From contig OY783200.1 in NCBI GenBank assembly GCA_963678675.1, positions 74,501-138,500 on the forward strand: 64,000 bases of DNA, written 5' to 3'. Position 1 is the first letter of the stretch. Every line of letters starts with the position of its first letter. A model generated the notes under the pieces. It searched no databases. It was not told the DNA's origin and was given only the letters and a program-made list of their open reading frames with translations. A program made the translations under genes and the position numbers. Positions 46,950 through 60,535 of the stretch are shown piece after piece. Source of the stretch: Xiphydria camelus. Lineage: Eukaryota > Arthropoda > Insecta > Hymenoptera > Xiphydriidae.

Positions 46950-49900
46950 ATCGTCCTGATTGAATCGACTTCTTTGAGCACAGCAGAACACAAAACAACA
47001 CGAAAACACGCAGAGGCTCCAAATGGTGTAGGTAGGTATAACATACGTACATAGAAATATTATGGCCATTAACTATACCTAGGTAGTGGCCCTAGTGGCT
47101 TTACCTTTGACGAGTGCAGTAGTTCGGTGATATTCCGTCAGATGATGCTAGCGGTCTAGATCTAATTTAAAATTTAAAAATGCCGCACGTAATGTTCACA
47201 TTGCGATATCTAAGAAGAGCCGGCGAAGAACGCGCGTGTCGGTGTATTTCATTTATTTCTTTATTAGAGAGTTTCCCACAGTATCGACTCTAGGTATATG
47301 TCCTATTCGGATGACTAAAAGATCCGTATCATCTACATTTATATCATTTCGTTCGTAATATCGCAGAAGTACTTCGCGCGTGTGTACTCTTTTTAATTTT
47401 CTTACGAAACATCCTTCCTGCGGAGCGTATTACGTATTACACGGTAACGTTTCTCCTCCCTCGCTATTGCTCCTCCTCCTCGTCCTCCTCGGCTTCGTCG
47501 TACCCTCCGCTCAAGGGGAGACTATACGTTTCTTCGCCTCATCTCATCTCCCCTCCTCTCCATAAGTGTAATAGCGGATAACGGGTAATAGAGTTAGATC
47601 TATCTTGTGATTTGACACATAGGTATGACTGAGATTTCGGGAGCAAGAAATTTATCGCGCTGCCCTTAGCTCGTGTCTCACAGCCTAGAGGCGGTTCGCT
47701 CGACTCATCCAAATACCGAGGCTTCCAATTCCGAGCGAAAGGGAATAGCGATACATCTGTACATAATACATAATATGCATACGTTGTTAATCATACGCTC
47801 GCAAATGGAAACGAAACACTACGATATAACGTTTGCGTCGGGTGGACGCAAAACGAACACGTCAGGAAAATCCCGAGAAGGCATTAGAAAATATAATTAT
47901 AATTATGCGCGTGTCCGTTACATTATTCGATTGTGCACCGAAACGTACGCGCGATTCGGATGGAATTAATTTTTTCAGCGCCACGATAGTCGTTTCTTCG
48001 AACGAAAGGAGGGGAAAGCTCTTTGCTCCCCTTTCGGTCGCGAACGGTACGCGAGCTGTTCCTTTCGCCACATGTATATCTAACGCACGTTTCTTGAGCA
48101 GGTACGTACACGTCGGCAACTCGGTTTCGAGAACAGCCTTTCACAATAAACATTTTCAATCGATCAACGTTTCGAATATAAACTATCGAGTGCCACAATA
48201 ATGCCTAACGACTACAGGGTAAGTACTCGTAAAATATACCTATATGCGTATACGTGCGCGCGTGCGTGTGCTATCCAATAAACCGCATAATCACGTGTTG
48301 CGTATTCAAATTATCAAGTATAAATTAGCAACGTCGTTGGACGTAACAGAGTGCGAAAAGCCATCCATTCTAGGTGGTCGGTACTTTCTCGTTCTTTACC
48401 CGCCATTCTCTCTCGTACCATTTCATTCTATTCGAGATTCGATTCTTAATTCTTTTTCCCTCAAGAGAGAAGAGTTGAGAAAGGAAACCGCGTCGCTACA
48501 CAATGCTGTAACCCTTCCGCCCGCAACGCGATCCACACGCGTCCGTATATGTTATAAGAATTCTCTCGTGTTCCTAGCTACGTAGGTACGTATACGTACC
48601 GGATAGTCGCGCGTGCACTGAAACATACACCGACCTAACGAGCTCCTGCGTACACGACTCCTCGAACAATACGCGCCGCTTGAACGAATGCGAATTAATT
48701 CTCGAATGCGATGTCCTATAGTTTCTTGATATATTTGTATCGTCTAGCTAGATTATCAGAGCTCTGATTGCCCGGCGAGCTCCTCCTCTCCTCTCCCTGA
48801 TCGGAGGGTCGAACGTTTGGTAGCCCCTGCACGGCGTCTCGTTACACGCCGTAATATTATAATACTTTTCTTACGTTTTGTTTTCTTCACGGACACCGAT
48901 ATCATTCTTTAAGTAGATCATTAATTATATATCGATGAATATACATTTAAATTCTATACGAAACTACGAGGACGTCCTTCTCTCGTCCTTCGACGAGAGA
49001 TCGCGCGCGTCAGTGTATTGTAATGTCTATCTAAAATGGAGCGTAGACCGTAGTCGGACTATTCGCGCGAATATGACATGCATACGACACTTGCGAGAGT
49101 TGGATCGACGCGCATTCCTTTTTACGTTTCGCAACTAATCTAGGGTCCTGAATGACAATTTGTGAGGATATTGAAGGGACAGAGAAGAGATAGGGTCGAC
49201 GGGCGCGTCGAAACGCGGACGACGCGTCAGCGTCGCCTACTTGACGAGGAAATCGCTTTGTCGGACGTCACGAAGGAGACGCGCCTCGGTGTTTCTAACT
49301 TGCAAAAAAGAAAATGAGAGAGAGAGAGAGAGAGAGAGGCCGCGTGGACCAAGGTAGGCCGGCCTACAACGGGAAATCGATATGGGATAAAATCGACGTG
49401 TCGGACGATCCGTCGTCTTGAGCCGCTCCACTATGGCATTGTCAATTATTGTAAAGAGAGATAGAGAAAAAAAGGAGAGAGAAGGAGAGAGAAAAGGAGA
49501 GAGAAAATTCGTAAAAGGTTTTTTTTCCCTCGCTTCTTCCTCCCTCTCGTACCCACATTCTCGTCAATAGAAATAATACGTCCACGGACACACACACACA
49601 AGGAACCAATTCATCGAAACGACATTCGCTTCGATCACGATTATCTCGTCGACCGGCTCCTCCGCGGATATCGTCAAGAGTACATCCTAGGTACATCTCC
49701 GACCGTCCGACACAAAACTTTCCAACTTCGTCCATCCGACAACGAGTCCCGACGTAATCTAGCGCACTATCCTAGACTACTCTAGAGTCACCTAAAAGCA
49801 GTCGAATTATTACGTTATCTATATCGATTTCCTAATTAACGACAATGCGTGTAGAAAAGTGAGCCTCTCGCGTCCCTCCGGTTAAAACGCCGAAGCATTT

Positions 49901-50552
49901 AGAAAAGTGATCTTGTGTGGCAGTGGTTCTCGTAGATGCTTCGACCTTAGCCTCGGACCACTAAAATTTTGATTTCAGTTTCGACAACGGAATTTCAGAG
50001 TAGGTATCTTCCTTTCGGAGGACTCTCGTTCTCTTCGTTCGACGTTACACACCGAGTGCGATCGGCAGATTTCCATCCGTCGTTCGACGTCGAAAAGAAA
50101 GGGAACGCCGAATGTATGTGTGTGTGTGTGCGGCGCGACGGTAAAGACCCGTCGCGCCGAATTGTCCCTAGCTTGTCTTATATAAGTGGTCAACTAAACG
50201 CGCGCGCCCTAAAGATCGTGATCTACAATGAAGTGCCTTCAACGTCAACTTATCCCTTGGCACGTGTTCACTTTGGCGATTCGCGAGCGTCGATCGGTAT
50301 GCCGTCGAGATCAAATTTCATCGCTTTCTTTCTTCGTCTTGCGATTCCTCACTCGAGAATCGTAGGCTCCGCGTCGACTCCTCCTTCTTCCTATTGCTCG
50401 TATGCTACCCTCCTCCCTCCTCCTTCGTCAATTCCATTTTCGCGCATCTATTCGCGATAACGACTATAGGGAATAACGATAATTAACGATGACAATAATA
50501 ATAATAATAATAATACACGGGATGCGTGGGCGCGAGCGACAATGCCGACAGT

Positions 50553-50583
<31 letters not shown>

Positions 50584-50715
50584 GCAGCAGCGGCAGCAGC
50601 AGCGGCAGTACCGATCGGCTTGGTTGCGCGTGTAAAGTCGTACGAGTAAAATAGGGAATAAAATAGATTTTTGGTATTTCCGGGTCGTTGAATTCAGTTC
50701 CGTGGCGAGTTCGGT
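46950..50715. other. RPF2 upstream region and probable long 3' UTR of KCC
   Basis: 3.8 kb without a recognisable gene. TTTATT (minus-strand AATAAA) occurs at about 47252 and again near 47260. These are plausible ends for a KCC 3' UTR of some 3.4 kb. Short GA, CA and TAA runs occur near 49318, 49590 and 50492, and GCG/GCA trinucleotides near 50560-50610. Confidence 0.45.
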
Positions 50716-53700
50716 TCACGAGTAGATAGTGATAACCTCTCGCCCGGTGCCTCGCACCATTAGCACTCTCTCCAGACCTTCGGTGAGAACCTCCAGGAAT
50801 TCCATGTCTGTCGAGGAGAAGAGAAAAATTGCAGCAGTGTCCTCTCCGCGAGTCTCGAACTAGATTCGCCAACGACTTACAGTTCGACTCGCGTTCCATG
50901 CTGGTGTCCTTTGGCGGCCCGGGAAGATTGAGGATTACCAATTGAGCGTCGTGGCTCTTGTTAACGATGACCTCGTTCAGCTTCACCGCTGTGTGCATGC
51001 GCCTAACGTTGCCCTCGTCCCTGCAAGACGAGATATTCCGATGAGTCTTTCCCCGCGAAGGGCGTCCGTCACGGAGACGTGGAACGACAAGATTCTTACG
51101 GCTTGATTCGTGGCGGCTTCGTCCCTTTGCTCGTCGAGTCGTTTTCCGTTTGTTCGCCGCTCTCCTTCGCCTCCTTCTCGTTGTTTTCTCTGTTGTCTTG
51201 CTTCGGGGAGCCTCCGATAAGGCGAGACTTTTCACCCTCCTTATCGTCCGCGTCGTCCGCGTCGTCCTCGTCGTCCTCTGCCTTGTCGTTCGCGTCGTCG
51301 GCCTCGAGTACCTTGACGCTCGTCTCCGTCTCCTGGATCAACTTCTCCCGAAAGTCCGCCGTTTCCCCTCGTTGCGGGTTCGGCTCCTCGAATCTCACCT
51401 TGGTCGCCGTCTTCATCTCGACGACGTTGTGGTGGTGATCGACGATCGCTTGAACCTGAATAAAGAGGCGAAGAGAACTGGGGAGGACGATCGTTGAGAC
51501 GCGTGTCACTGGATGGGTTTCGAGGCTTGCTATGCGAGACACTCGAAGAGTGGGAGGGAGGGAGGGAGGGAGGGAGAGCCGTAAGACTCAAAGAGCTACC
51601 CGGACGGTGTACGCTCGTCGTCAACGAATCGACCATCCGGGTAACTCGAGAGCATCGTGACGGGGACACGCTAGCGGAACGGATAAATAAGCGCTGGTCA
51701 TGCCAAAACTGAGAAACGATGGAACGGAACCACCCGAGACGGGACAGCGAAACTCGAGAAACTCGACAGCGGCAGCTCATCGTCCCGTCGAAAGCTCCCA
51801 CTCGTATCATTTAGTCGCTAGAAAGCGCAGCGCGGTCGAACCGGTTAATTCGACCAAAGTGTCGAAGGGGATTCGGGGATGAGAGGTGCGCGGCTAGAGG
51901 CAAAGACCGACGAACGCGTCGTAAGCGCGAACAGGAGCGGAGGATCTCGCACGTGCTCGGCGAGTAGCGTGCGTTGAAGGACTTGTGCGAGGAAAGTCAA
52001 TAAACGAAGAACGCGATCCGCGAGGTTGTTAGCCAACCGCACGAAGCGCAATCAATCGAGCCGAAACCGGGAGGATGGTTCGCGCGCTATCGTGAGTTCG
52101 CCAGAGGCGCGTGTGGATCATCTCACAACCGGTTCCAACGGTTCCGGCGGATGTACGAGCTCCAGCGCGCTGGCGAGAACCGCCCGGGATTGGCTGAAGA
52201 ATTGTGTTCGCGCGAGTGGCGCGGGGAAAGGGCAAAGGCGGGGGTCATAACCGACAAACCAGAGGTAAATTATCCTCAGAGCGAGTACCTCGTTGAAGTC
52301 CACCAATGTCTGCACCTTATCCGTGACGAGCACGCAACAAACAGACACATACGGTATCAGTATCGCAGCCTCGGTTTCGTGCTTCGCATACGTACGGTGC
52401 GGTGCGCAGGTGTGCGAGAAATTAACTCGGCGATCACATAGACGCAAACTTGTGTGTACGTAGTATAAATTTCCTCGCGGGTAGACCGGATTCGCACGCG
52501 CGCGCGCGCCATCCCGTACGTGCGTACGCGTTTACGAGAAGAATTGATATACGGTATGTGTACGTATATACATACACATACATACTATGTATGTACAAGG
52601 GGGACTCGCAACGCGTCAGGGGTTTTCGCTTTCCGAGACACTCACCACTCCGAGCGTCTCCTTCTTGTTCAGGCGAAGTTCCGCCACCATCTGATTGCGT
52701 TGCTCCATTATCAGCGTGCGCTCGTACGTGTAGGCAGAAATGTCAGAGTCCATCTGCACAAGGAGAACGAGCATGCGTTACGATCGCACGACTCGATCCT
52801 CTCGGGAGGAACGCGCGGGTTTCGTACTCACCATCTCCACGACCTCGACTTCCGCCTCCATTCTGAGATCGTAGAGGAACTTCTTCAGGTCCTTCTTCAT
52901 CTGTATCGAGTTGTCCTCCATTTGGGCGACGGTGAAGATCCTCATCTTGCAATTCTTCCAGGTCCTGTGTTGCTTCAGGAGAAACGGGAGGAGCATGAGC
53001 AAGCCGCCGTCGTGAACGATCCACCAGACGTCAATGTTGCCAGTGACCTTCTCCGTGGAGACCGGGAAGAAATTGATGCCCTTCGGCACCAGCAGAGCCA
53101 TCTTCGCTGAAGTGACGCTCCTCACCGTCTGCAGGAAGACCCGCCAGTCCCTCTCGTTCTCGGACTGGCGCCAGCCGTAGGGCCAGCCGAGGATGACGGT
53201 GTTGGGCTTCATGCCGCCCAAACCGGTCGTCTGCACCAAGCAGCTCAGACCGTCCGCGACGTTGGTCGCCACGAGAACGTCCACGAAACCCTTGACCTTC
53301 TCCTCGTCCATCGTGCCACGCAGGCTCTGCTTCGCAGCGAGTGCCTCGCCCGAATTCCTGGTAAAGTCGCCGGCGATGCAGCTGACGCAGATCGCGAGAC
53401 CCTTACCGGCCTTGAGCTGACTCGCGAATGCGAAGAGCTTGCGGTACTTGGGTACCAGGTCGTCCGTCAGCTTGGCGAGGATGAGGATCTGCGGTCGCCA
53501 GTTCTTCGTGTGCGGCGGGCCTTCCTCGAGTCGCAGCAGCGAGTACCTCGCGGCGGAGAGGGCGAGGCCCCGTATGCCGTCGCCCCACTCCTTCTCGGCG
53601 CCGCGATACTCGATGTACTTGTAGATGAGTCCGGCCATGCCCATCGCGAGCAGGGCGTAGTACCAGCTCGTCATGAACATGATGGCGATGCAGAGAGCCA

Positions 53701-56398
53701 GGCCGAGGAAGGAGAGGCTCCAGTGGTAGTACTTGAATCTCGGCCGCCAATTGGGAGTGCGCAGGAGGGTCTGCAGGGCGCAGGCGAGATTCACGAAGCC
53801 GTAGCACATGAGGAAGAACATGGAGAGGAGGGGAGCGAGGTAGTCGACGTTGCCGAGGAGAATACCGCACTGGCAGATGAAGATGGTGAGAACGAGGGCG
53901 CGAGTGGGTTCGCCGCGGTTCGAGCTGACGGCGAAAGGCGTGAGGAAGGGGATGATGCCGTCCTTGGCGATGGCTTGGAGCAACCGCGGCGCGCCGGTGA
54001 GCGACTGCAGGCCGGCGCCGAGCGTCGAGAGGAACGACCCGATCAGGATGACCCACTGATTCGGCCAGGCGATGTTCGCCACCACCAGCTTGCCCCCGAT
54101 GCTCTGGCCGAACTTGTCGCGTAGCAGCAAGTTGTCGACCGTGCCGGCGAAGAGCAGAACGGTCGACAGGTAGACGGTGGATGTCGTCAGAATGGCGCAG
54201 ATCGTACCGATCGGTATCGACTTTTGCGCGTCCGCCAGATCGCCCGATCTGTTTGAGCCGGCCATGATTCCTGAAACGAGGCGAGACGCGCGCGATTGTG
54301 TGCGGGGCCGGGGAAAGAGTGAGAGTGAAAATTAAAGAGAAAGAGAAAAGTGGGGGGCGAGGAGTGGGAGAAAGATGAAATACGAAAATCGCGGCGAATC
54401 GACAATGAGGGGCGCGAACCTGTGACCGACGGAAAGAAGATGCCAATGAGGATGGTAAAGGTCGTCGTGATATCAGCTTGAATCTGATTGTACGTCATCT
54501 TGGACATTTTGTCGACGTCCTTGGGATTCTTGGAGCGTGCTATGAATTGGCCCTCCTGTTGGAAGCTGTCCATGATGTTCTCTGCGAAGATACGAGATCG
54601 TCGAACGTTGCTCGGCAAACCTTTACGATCGACGCGGTTGTCGTGGCGCGCACCGGACCACTTACCCAAAAATACGCCGCTCGCCAAGCCACGAATCCCA
54701 TTGACGATGGTGACGTTGTTCTCCGCGTAATAGGGATCGCATTCCCTGGTGCCGTTCGGGCAGAACAAGTTGTGCAACGTCCCGCCCGGTTCCTTGTTGC
54801 ACTGGTTCAGCACGTCGACGTCCTTCAGCAGCCTCTTACCGAGCACGCACATCCTGCGATGCGCACGAGAATTACGTTAGCTCACGACGGCCGAAGCTGA
54901 AAAGCCCGACTCACTTGAGCGCGTCGTTGCCGTTGAAGTTGACGAAGAGCCCAATGTAAACCGCCAAGATGGAGAAGATGACGCAGGCCAACGCCACCGT
55001 AGCGAATTTGTTGACGAACTTGACACCAATGAAGACTATGGTGCCCATCACCATCAGCAAACCGGTTCCGTACACCCGAAAGTTATTGTACATTATCGAG
55101 GCGTCCTTCGTAAAGTCTCCGAATATGCTCATCTTCGGTGCCATGTAGGTCTGTAAGTTGAGCGCGTCGAACGCGTTAAAAGGGAACCGCCGCCGCCGCC
55201 GCAGCCCCTGCTCGAGAGCGAAACCGAGCCGAAGCTGGTCGGCGTCGAACGTTCGACCACTCACCAGGACGATCTCGACAGCTCCGATGATGTACATGGC
55301 GGCGGCTAGCGTAGTTCCGGTGTAAAATAGCATACCAACGGCGCCGCCAAATTCGGGCCCCAAACTCCTCGATATCATGAAGTAAGAACCACCGGCGGGG
55401 ACCACTCCGTTCGTCGCGATAGCACTCATGCTTATCGCGGTCAGCATCGTCTACAATGTCGCGTGGGTCGACGTGAATATCCGTTCGAGGGGAGGCCCCA
55501 AATACTTGAGAATATCGGACGGAACGCGAAACGCTACTCACGACGCAGCAGCAGCAGAGGACTATGAAGAAACCCTGAATGGCGCCGGCAGTTCCAACGA
55601 CCCACGTTAACCGAATAAAGAGGATGACTCCGAAGATATTTTGGATGCAAGGCAAGAAAACGCCGATCAGTGTACCCATTCTCGCGCCCCCGCCGGCACC
55701 GGCACCCGCGGCGGGTTTGCTGTCGGGGTCCGTCGCCGCTGGGATCGTGTTGCTGTAGTTGGCCAGGCTATTGAGCAACTGCGAGATTCGCGGTCGGTCT
55801 TCCATCTCTTCCTGCGGGAACGACAATGCCAGCTCGATCGAAGACGAACGCGGGAAGAGGCTTCATCGATTTTTTCAAGACCCGAGTCACGCTGGCGGAC
55901 ACGTGCCTCGCGCGCGTCGGGTGGATGTGAGAAATTGGATTTTCGGCCGCCGAAATCGACGGCGGGGGGGATGAAGATGAGCGCGCGATACGTTGACCGC
56001 GGGCCGCTTCGGAGGGATTCGAAGAGGTTCGGGAGATGAGAGAACAACTGGGTCAGCGACACTTCGGGGTCACCACCGTCGGGGCGCATGCGCGCGCGCG
56101 CGCGTTACAGGTACTTCATTAAAACGCGGGAACTCGTCCGCGAGTGGGCTCGCTTAATTGTCGTTCGGAAGACACGAGCCCCGACCGTTGAGACTCTCCC
56201 CTCGCGTTTCGAGCATTTTTCTTTCTCTCTCCACGGTTCTTTGTGTATCTCCCCGTTTTGATAAATCTACATAGAGAGTACGTATGTACAAAATACTCAC
56301 GCTGTAGAGATACAGGTTGGTCTCGTATCCCGACATCTTCTCGGAGTTAGCGCCCCCGACGATGGGTTCGCCATCCCCACCGGCGCCGCTCCCATCGC
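50716..56398 (-). CDS. kcc: K-Cl cotransporter (SLC12A4-7 family, KCC), 5' end incomplete
   Basis: Electroneutral K+/Cl- exporter of the plasma membrane. Exons in transcript order: 56398-56301, 55811-55542, 55450-55265, 55150-54915, 54853-54666, 54581-54420, 54270-52832, 52753-52646, optional 52315-52289, 51455-51100, 51020-50881, 50807-50716. These encode 1090 residues before the stop (1099 with the 27-bp exon). The first exon shown begins in mid-codon, so at least one upstream coding exon is missing, or translation starts at Met 56337 ([12 protein letters not shown]). Hallmarks: [37 protein letters not shown] (TM1), [20 protein letters not shown], the Cys-containing extracellular loop around [37 protein letters not shown] and [20 protein letters not shown]. 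The C-terminus is [20 protein letters not shown] ... REVITIYS. An acidic insert ([19 protein letters not shown]) precedes it. Confidence 0.95.
52289..52315 (-). other. kcc: Candidate 27-bp KCC cassette exon
   Basis: Reads VQTLVDFNE, bounded by ATAAG at the acceptor and GTACTC at the donor, phase 0 on both sides. The next constitutive exon starts VQAIVDHHH, a similar sequence, which suggests partial exon duplication. Use of the inner acceptor (after GTGCAG) would give 21 bp, also in phase. Confidence 0.5.
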
Positions 56399-58598
56399 CT
56401 GGAAGAAGAAAGAAATGGAATAAAGTCACGAACCCCTATCAGTTAAATCGCTCGACCGAGGAGAGGATAAATTATCCGGAAATTACGTAGACGATCCGAT
56501 GGAAATTCTCGTTCTACTCATGCGCGTGTACGCGATTCGAAGGGAGATGAGAATGGGATCGAATAGGGGATGAAAACGTTTTTCCCGCTTTCGCGATGGA
56601 GGCATTTGCATACGTAGATAGGGCAACCGGTACGGGTGAATCCCTCGCATCGTTCTTGAGTCGATTCGACGTTTTCCTCGGCCACTTTGAAAATTGATAA
56701 TTCGTCATCGACCTCTGTACTCTTGTCGCGACTGTTTTCCCCTTCGCCGCATCGGCCCATTTTCTCCAGTCCTGACCGCGGCACGACCTCCGAAATCCGC
56801 AGCCAGAGAGAAATAACGAGGATTGTAGAAGAAGGGGACGGGGAGGAGAAAAAGAAGAAGTATTCCCGCAAGAGGTTTCACCGTTTCATCCGTCAAGTCC
56901 TCGGGGCATCCACGCGGCTTACCGACTACTCGTCGTAAAACTGTCTTCGCTCTCTTCCTTCAACGCGGTTCCAAGGGTACAGCGTTTGCGAGAGAAGAGC
57001 AACAAAGTAACATTCATAATTCTTTCGTACCCCCCCCCCCCCCCCCTCCTTCACTCCACTCACCAAGGTCGAAAAATCTCGACGGGAATAGACGCGAGGG
57101 GACGCGCGAAGCCGGGTGCCGCGCGGGAGGGTAGCGCGAGTCTGGCGAAGGGTGGCGAATCGCGGGAATAAACTAGGTCGGTGGGTCCACGACGTGGACT
57201 ATGCGGAAAGAGGGTCGGAGAATGTGTGCACGATGCATGTTGGTACGGACGGAAGTGCCGGGGGACGTAGCTGGCTGGCTCGACGGGTTGTCGGGAAAAC
57301 CGGCAGACTGGCTGTGACTCTCATCGATCCCTCTCTTTCCACCTCCTGCGCCACCTCCTCCTTCTTCCGTTTTCGCGTTCTTTCCACCTGCTGAGCTGGC
57401 TCGACTTTACCTTACGGATTCTGTGCTATGCTACAGCAATTCTCGGAGGGAAGAAGTGAACCTTACGAGAATCAAGGCACGCATGCCTATACCGTGGGGC
57501 TTAAACAAGAAAACGAGAATAACGCGACGAGAAATGGAATCGATCAGAAAACCCTCCATCGATGAAAATTCATCACCCGAGCTTCGAAACGCGTTTCTCA
57601 ATCACCCGAGATCACCGAATCGTTTCGTCGCCTCCTCCCTTCTCGCGCGTCTTTGTGTCTCTTCCTCGGGATCCTCGCGTTAATTCGGTGTTGCTCGTTC
57701 AAGCGGAGGAAATTAATTCGAGCGAATGAGTTTTCGGTGCGACGAAGCGAATTTCGATGCTATCCCGGAAGAAGGTATACGTGCAATAAAGAAACATAGT
57801 CTACGTCGCCGAGCTCTAGAGAACTGTTCTCCAGCGCAACGGAGCTCGCTCTTCATCATCTCGCAAGATAACGACGGATAACGTCGACTCTTTATTAGCA
57901 CTTCCCCGTTTAGTCCACCAGCAGTGGCATTTAGTCTCGGTGCGACGGGTCGCGTTCCGCTCGTTAGCCTTACGCGAGGTGAACGGGTAGGCGTGAGCGA
58001 AAATCGTCCATCGGGCATCCTTACAATGGAAACTACTTAACCCTTGGCTGCCCCTCGTGGCGCGACCCGCCGCGAGTCGACGGCATTCCCGCGCTTATTT
58101 TATCTTTCGTTACTTGGCCAGGCGAGACAGCGCGCCTCAACGTTGCAACGGCTGTATTCGCGATGCTTCGCGTCATAATCGGAATCAGTTCAAGAAACGA
58201 GATGACAAAATTGATGTAAGGTTGGTTCGGCGCGATAAGAGGGGATGCTTCCTCCCTGTGTGAAAACTGTAGAAGATCTCCCTCTTCAGACGTACCGAAT
58301 AGACATCGATAAAAGGTACCAGGCTCTTGTATTGCTTGGACACTGTTTCTACAAGCGACGATCGACGGACGCATCGTGTTTTTAACGACTCGCCATTCTC
58401 TACCGCGAAGAAGTCTTCGCTACGATAAGGTCGCAATAGACAAGGTCTAAGCACGATTCGCCTAACCAAAGAGAGAAAGGGAGATAGAGAGAGAGAGAGA
58501 GAGAGAGAAAGTGAGCGAAGCTGGGTGACGGGGTATGAGGTGGGGGTTCGAGGAGGCCAAGCACCCGGGACACACGATCATTCAGGTACACACACACA

Positions 58599-58600
<2 letters not shown>

Positions 58601-58632
<32 letters not shown>
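58601..58632 (+). repeat. (CT)n microsatellite
   Basis: Short pure CT run preceded by (CA)n, upstream of KCC. Confidence 0.95.
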
Positions 58633-58645
<13 letters not shown>

Positions 58646-60471
58646 GTTGCTTCTGTTGTTAAATTTATCTTCCTAGAGAGTGCATGTAGACTGATAAAAG
58701 TCCATCGTACCGGCCTCTAGTCGCGCCGGGGAACCGTCAGGGAGGTTCGGACTCTTAAACTCCATTGTCCTCTCGTTCGTGACAACTCGTGTGTTCGCCC
58801 AGATAATCTTCCTTCTTCTTGAGATCCTCGCCAAAGGGAGTCGTCACTCGCTAGATTTGTTGAAAATCTTCCGAGTCCTCCTCAAAACTCTTCCCTCCCG
58901 GAAAGCCGTCAGCAATCTTGCCGCCGTACAGGACTCTATCCACACACCATGTCCATTCCCCTGTCAGCAACGCGCGCGCGCTCTCTCCGCCAGGATTTCG
59001 AGCACCCCGACCACGTCCCTCGGGCTCGTTCGCCAAGACGGGGGAAGATCCCCTCTCCGTTCAACGCTTTAATCTGATCTTATGCATGGTATCTTCTGCC
59101 CTTCTCTTCTATCCCGTCCACCCTTGGCTCGCGGAATTCCTCGATGCACTGGTTTGTCGCGGCGTCGTCGTCGTCGACCCGATTTGCGAGAAACTTCACA
59201 AACCGCTTTCGAGATACGATTGACACGGCTTCCTGGCTCTGGTATCTCCACCCTCCGCTAGCGGCTCCGTACAGAGGCGCCAGAGGGTCGCTTCTTCTCC
59301 CGATTCACAACGAGATTATTTTACGTGTGGGTGTAAAAGGAGAAAAGAAGAACGACACACCGTCTCCTCGCGCGCATTGGCCCTCGACGAACCAACTCCA
59401 CGACGCACCCTCGAAATTACTCTCCTCCTCGGCAGAGGTTCCTTGGGCGTCCCGCGACCCGTAACGTCCCGGGCGTAGTGAGCTGCCCGCCCGCTTTTCC
59501 ACCCTTATCCCGCGCAAGCGCGTTTTCCGGGAGCCCTCTCGGCGCGAGGACCGGGTATCCGCGCCAGCATCCCAATTGAACCCGAAACTCGAAACGCGTG
59601 GAGCACGGATCCCTCTCGCGCTCGCCCTCGCCCTCGCCCTCGCCCTTCTCTTCTTCTTCATCCTCCTCCTCCACTTCCTTCTCACCCTCTCGTTCTTCGG
59701 CAGTTTGTCGTAAAAGGTCGTCATTTTACGACTATGGATTTTAGGTTTCCACAAGGACACGAAGCCTGATTGTCTCGGTGCTTTCGGATACCGTGGCTTT
59801 CCCCTTCAAAGGGTGGCAAAAAACGCTTGCGGAAGGGGAGGAATTTTGAAGATCATCGATATTGCGAACTCGAGAATACCTCGTCGTTTTTCCTCATTCT
59901 TTCCTTCCTCCCGGCCTCCCTCCATCTCATCATTGCATTTCTTCTTGTTTCATTGACGACTACACCCTCATTGCGTGATCCGTCGTCTCTCTGAGGGGAC
60001 GATTGAAATACCGACTCGCGTCGAGGTATACCGTCAGTTGGAAAGTCGAGGATGTGCACCATCTCGTTGCATCGGATTATTGAATTAACGTCTCGACGGT
60101 CCTTTTTAGCGGGAAGAGGGGGAGGCGTCGTATTTAAATATATCGAAAGACGCGCCCGGCGCAAACGTCGCTGGGATGTTGGACGCTGTACGTATTCGTG
60201 AAAAAGAAAAGAGCGAATTTAAATTATACATGCTTCTCGGGAAAGTGATAAGCTCGTATACCGTCCTCGAAGGGATTCGGATCCCGTCACTCGCTCCAAC
60301 GAGGGGTTAAGAGAAGTAGGGCAGTGGGTGATCGCACCGCACCCTACCATCGCGTCTCGACGCTTGCGTAACGTGATGCTCAGAGTCCTTACGTCACGGG
60401 CTGAATCCGACGTCACACCCCATCGACGTGCTCTCCCGACGCGACGACCGATGTCACTGCAGGGTATGTAC

Positions 60472-60535
60472 CACCACCCCCACCACCACCACCACCACCA
60501 CGACCACCACCACCACCACCACCACCACCGCCACC
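60472..60535. repeat. (CCA)n trinucleotide repeat
   Basis: About 20 near-perfect CCA/CAC triplets, with single interruptions (GAC, CGC). It appears as poly-His or poly-Trp/Gly in spurious open frames. Confidence 0.95.

Noticed and set aside
56518..56871. Candidate N-terminal KCC exon (MGRCGEGENSRDKSTEVDDELS...)
   Set aside because: It is open and upstream of KCC, but no donor in the required phase joins it convincingly to 56398, and it shows no KCC similarity.
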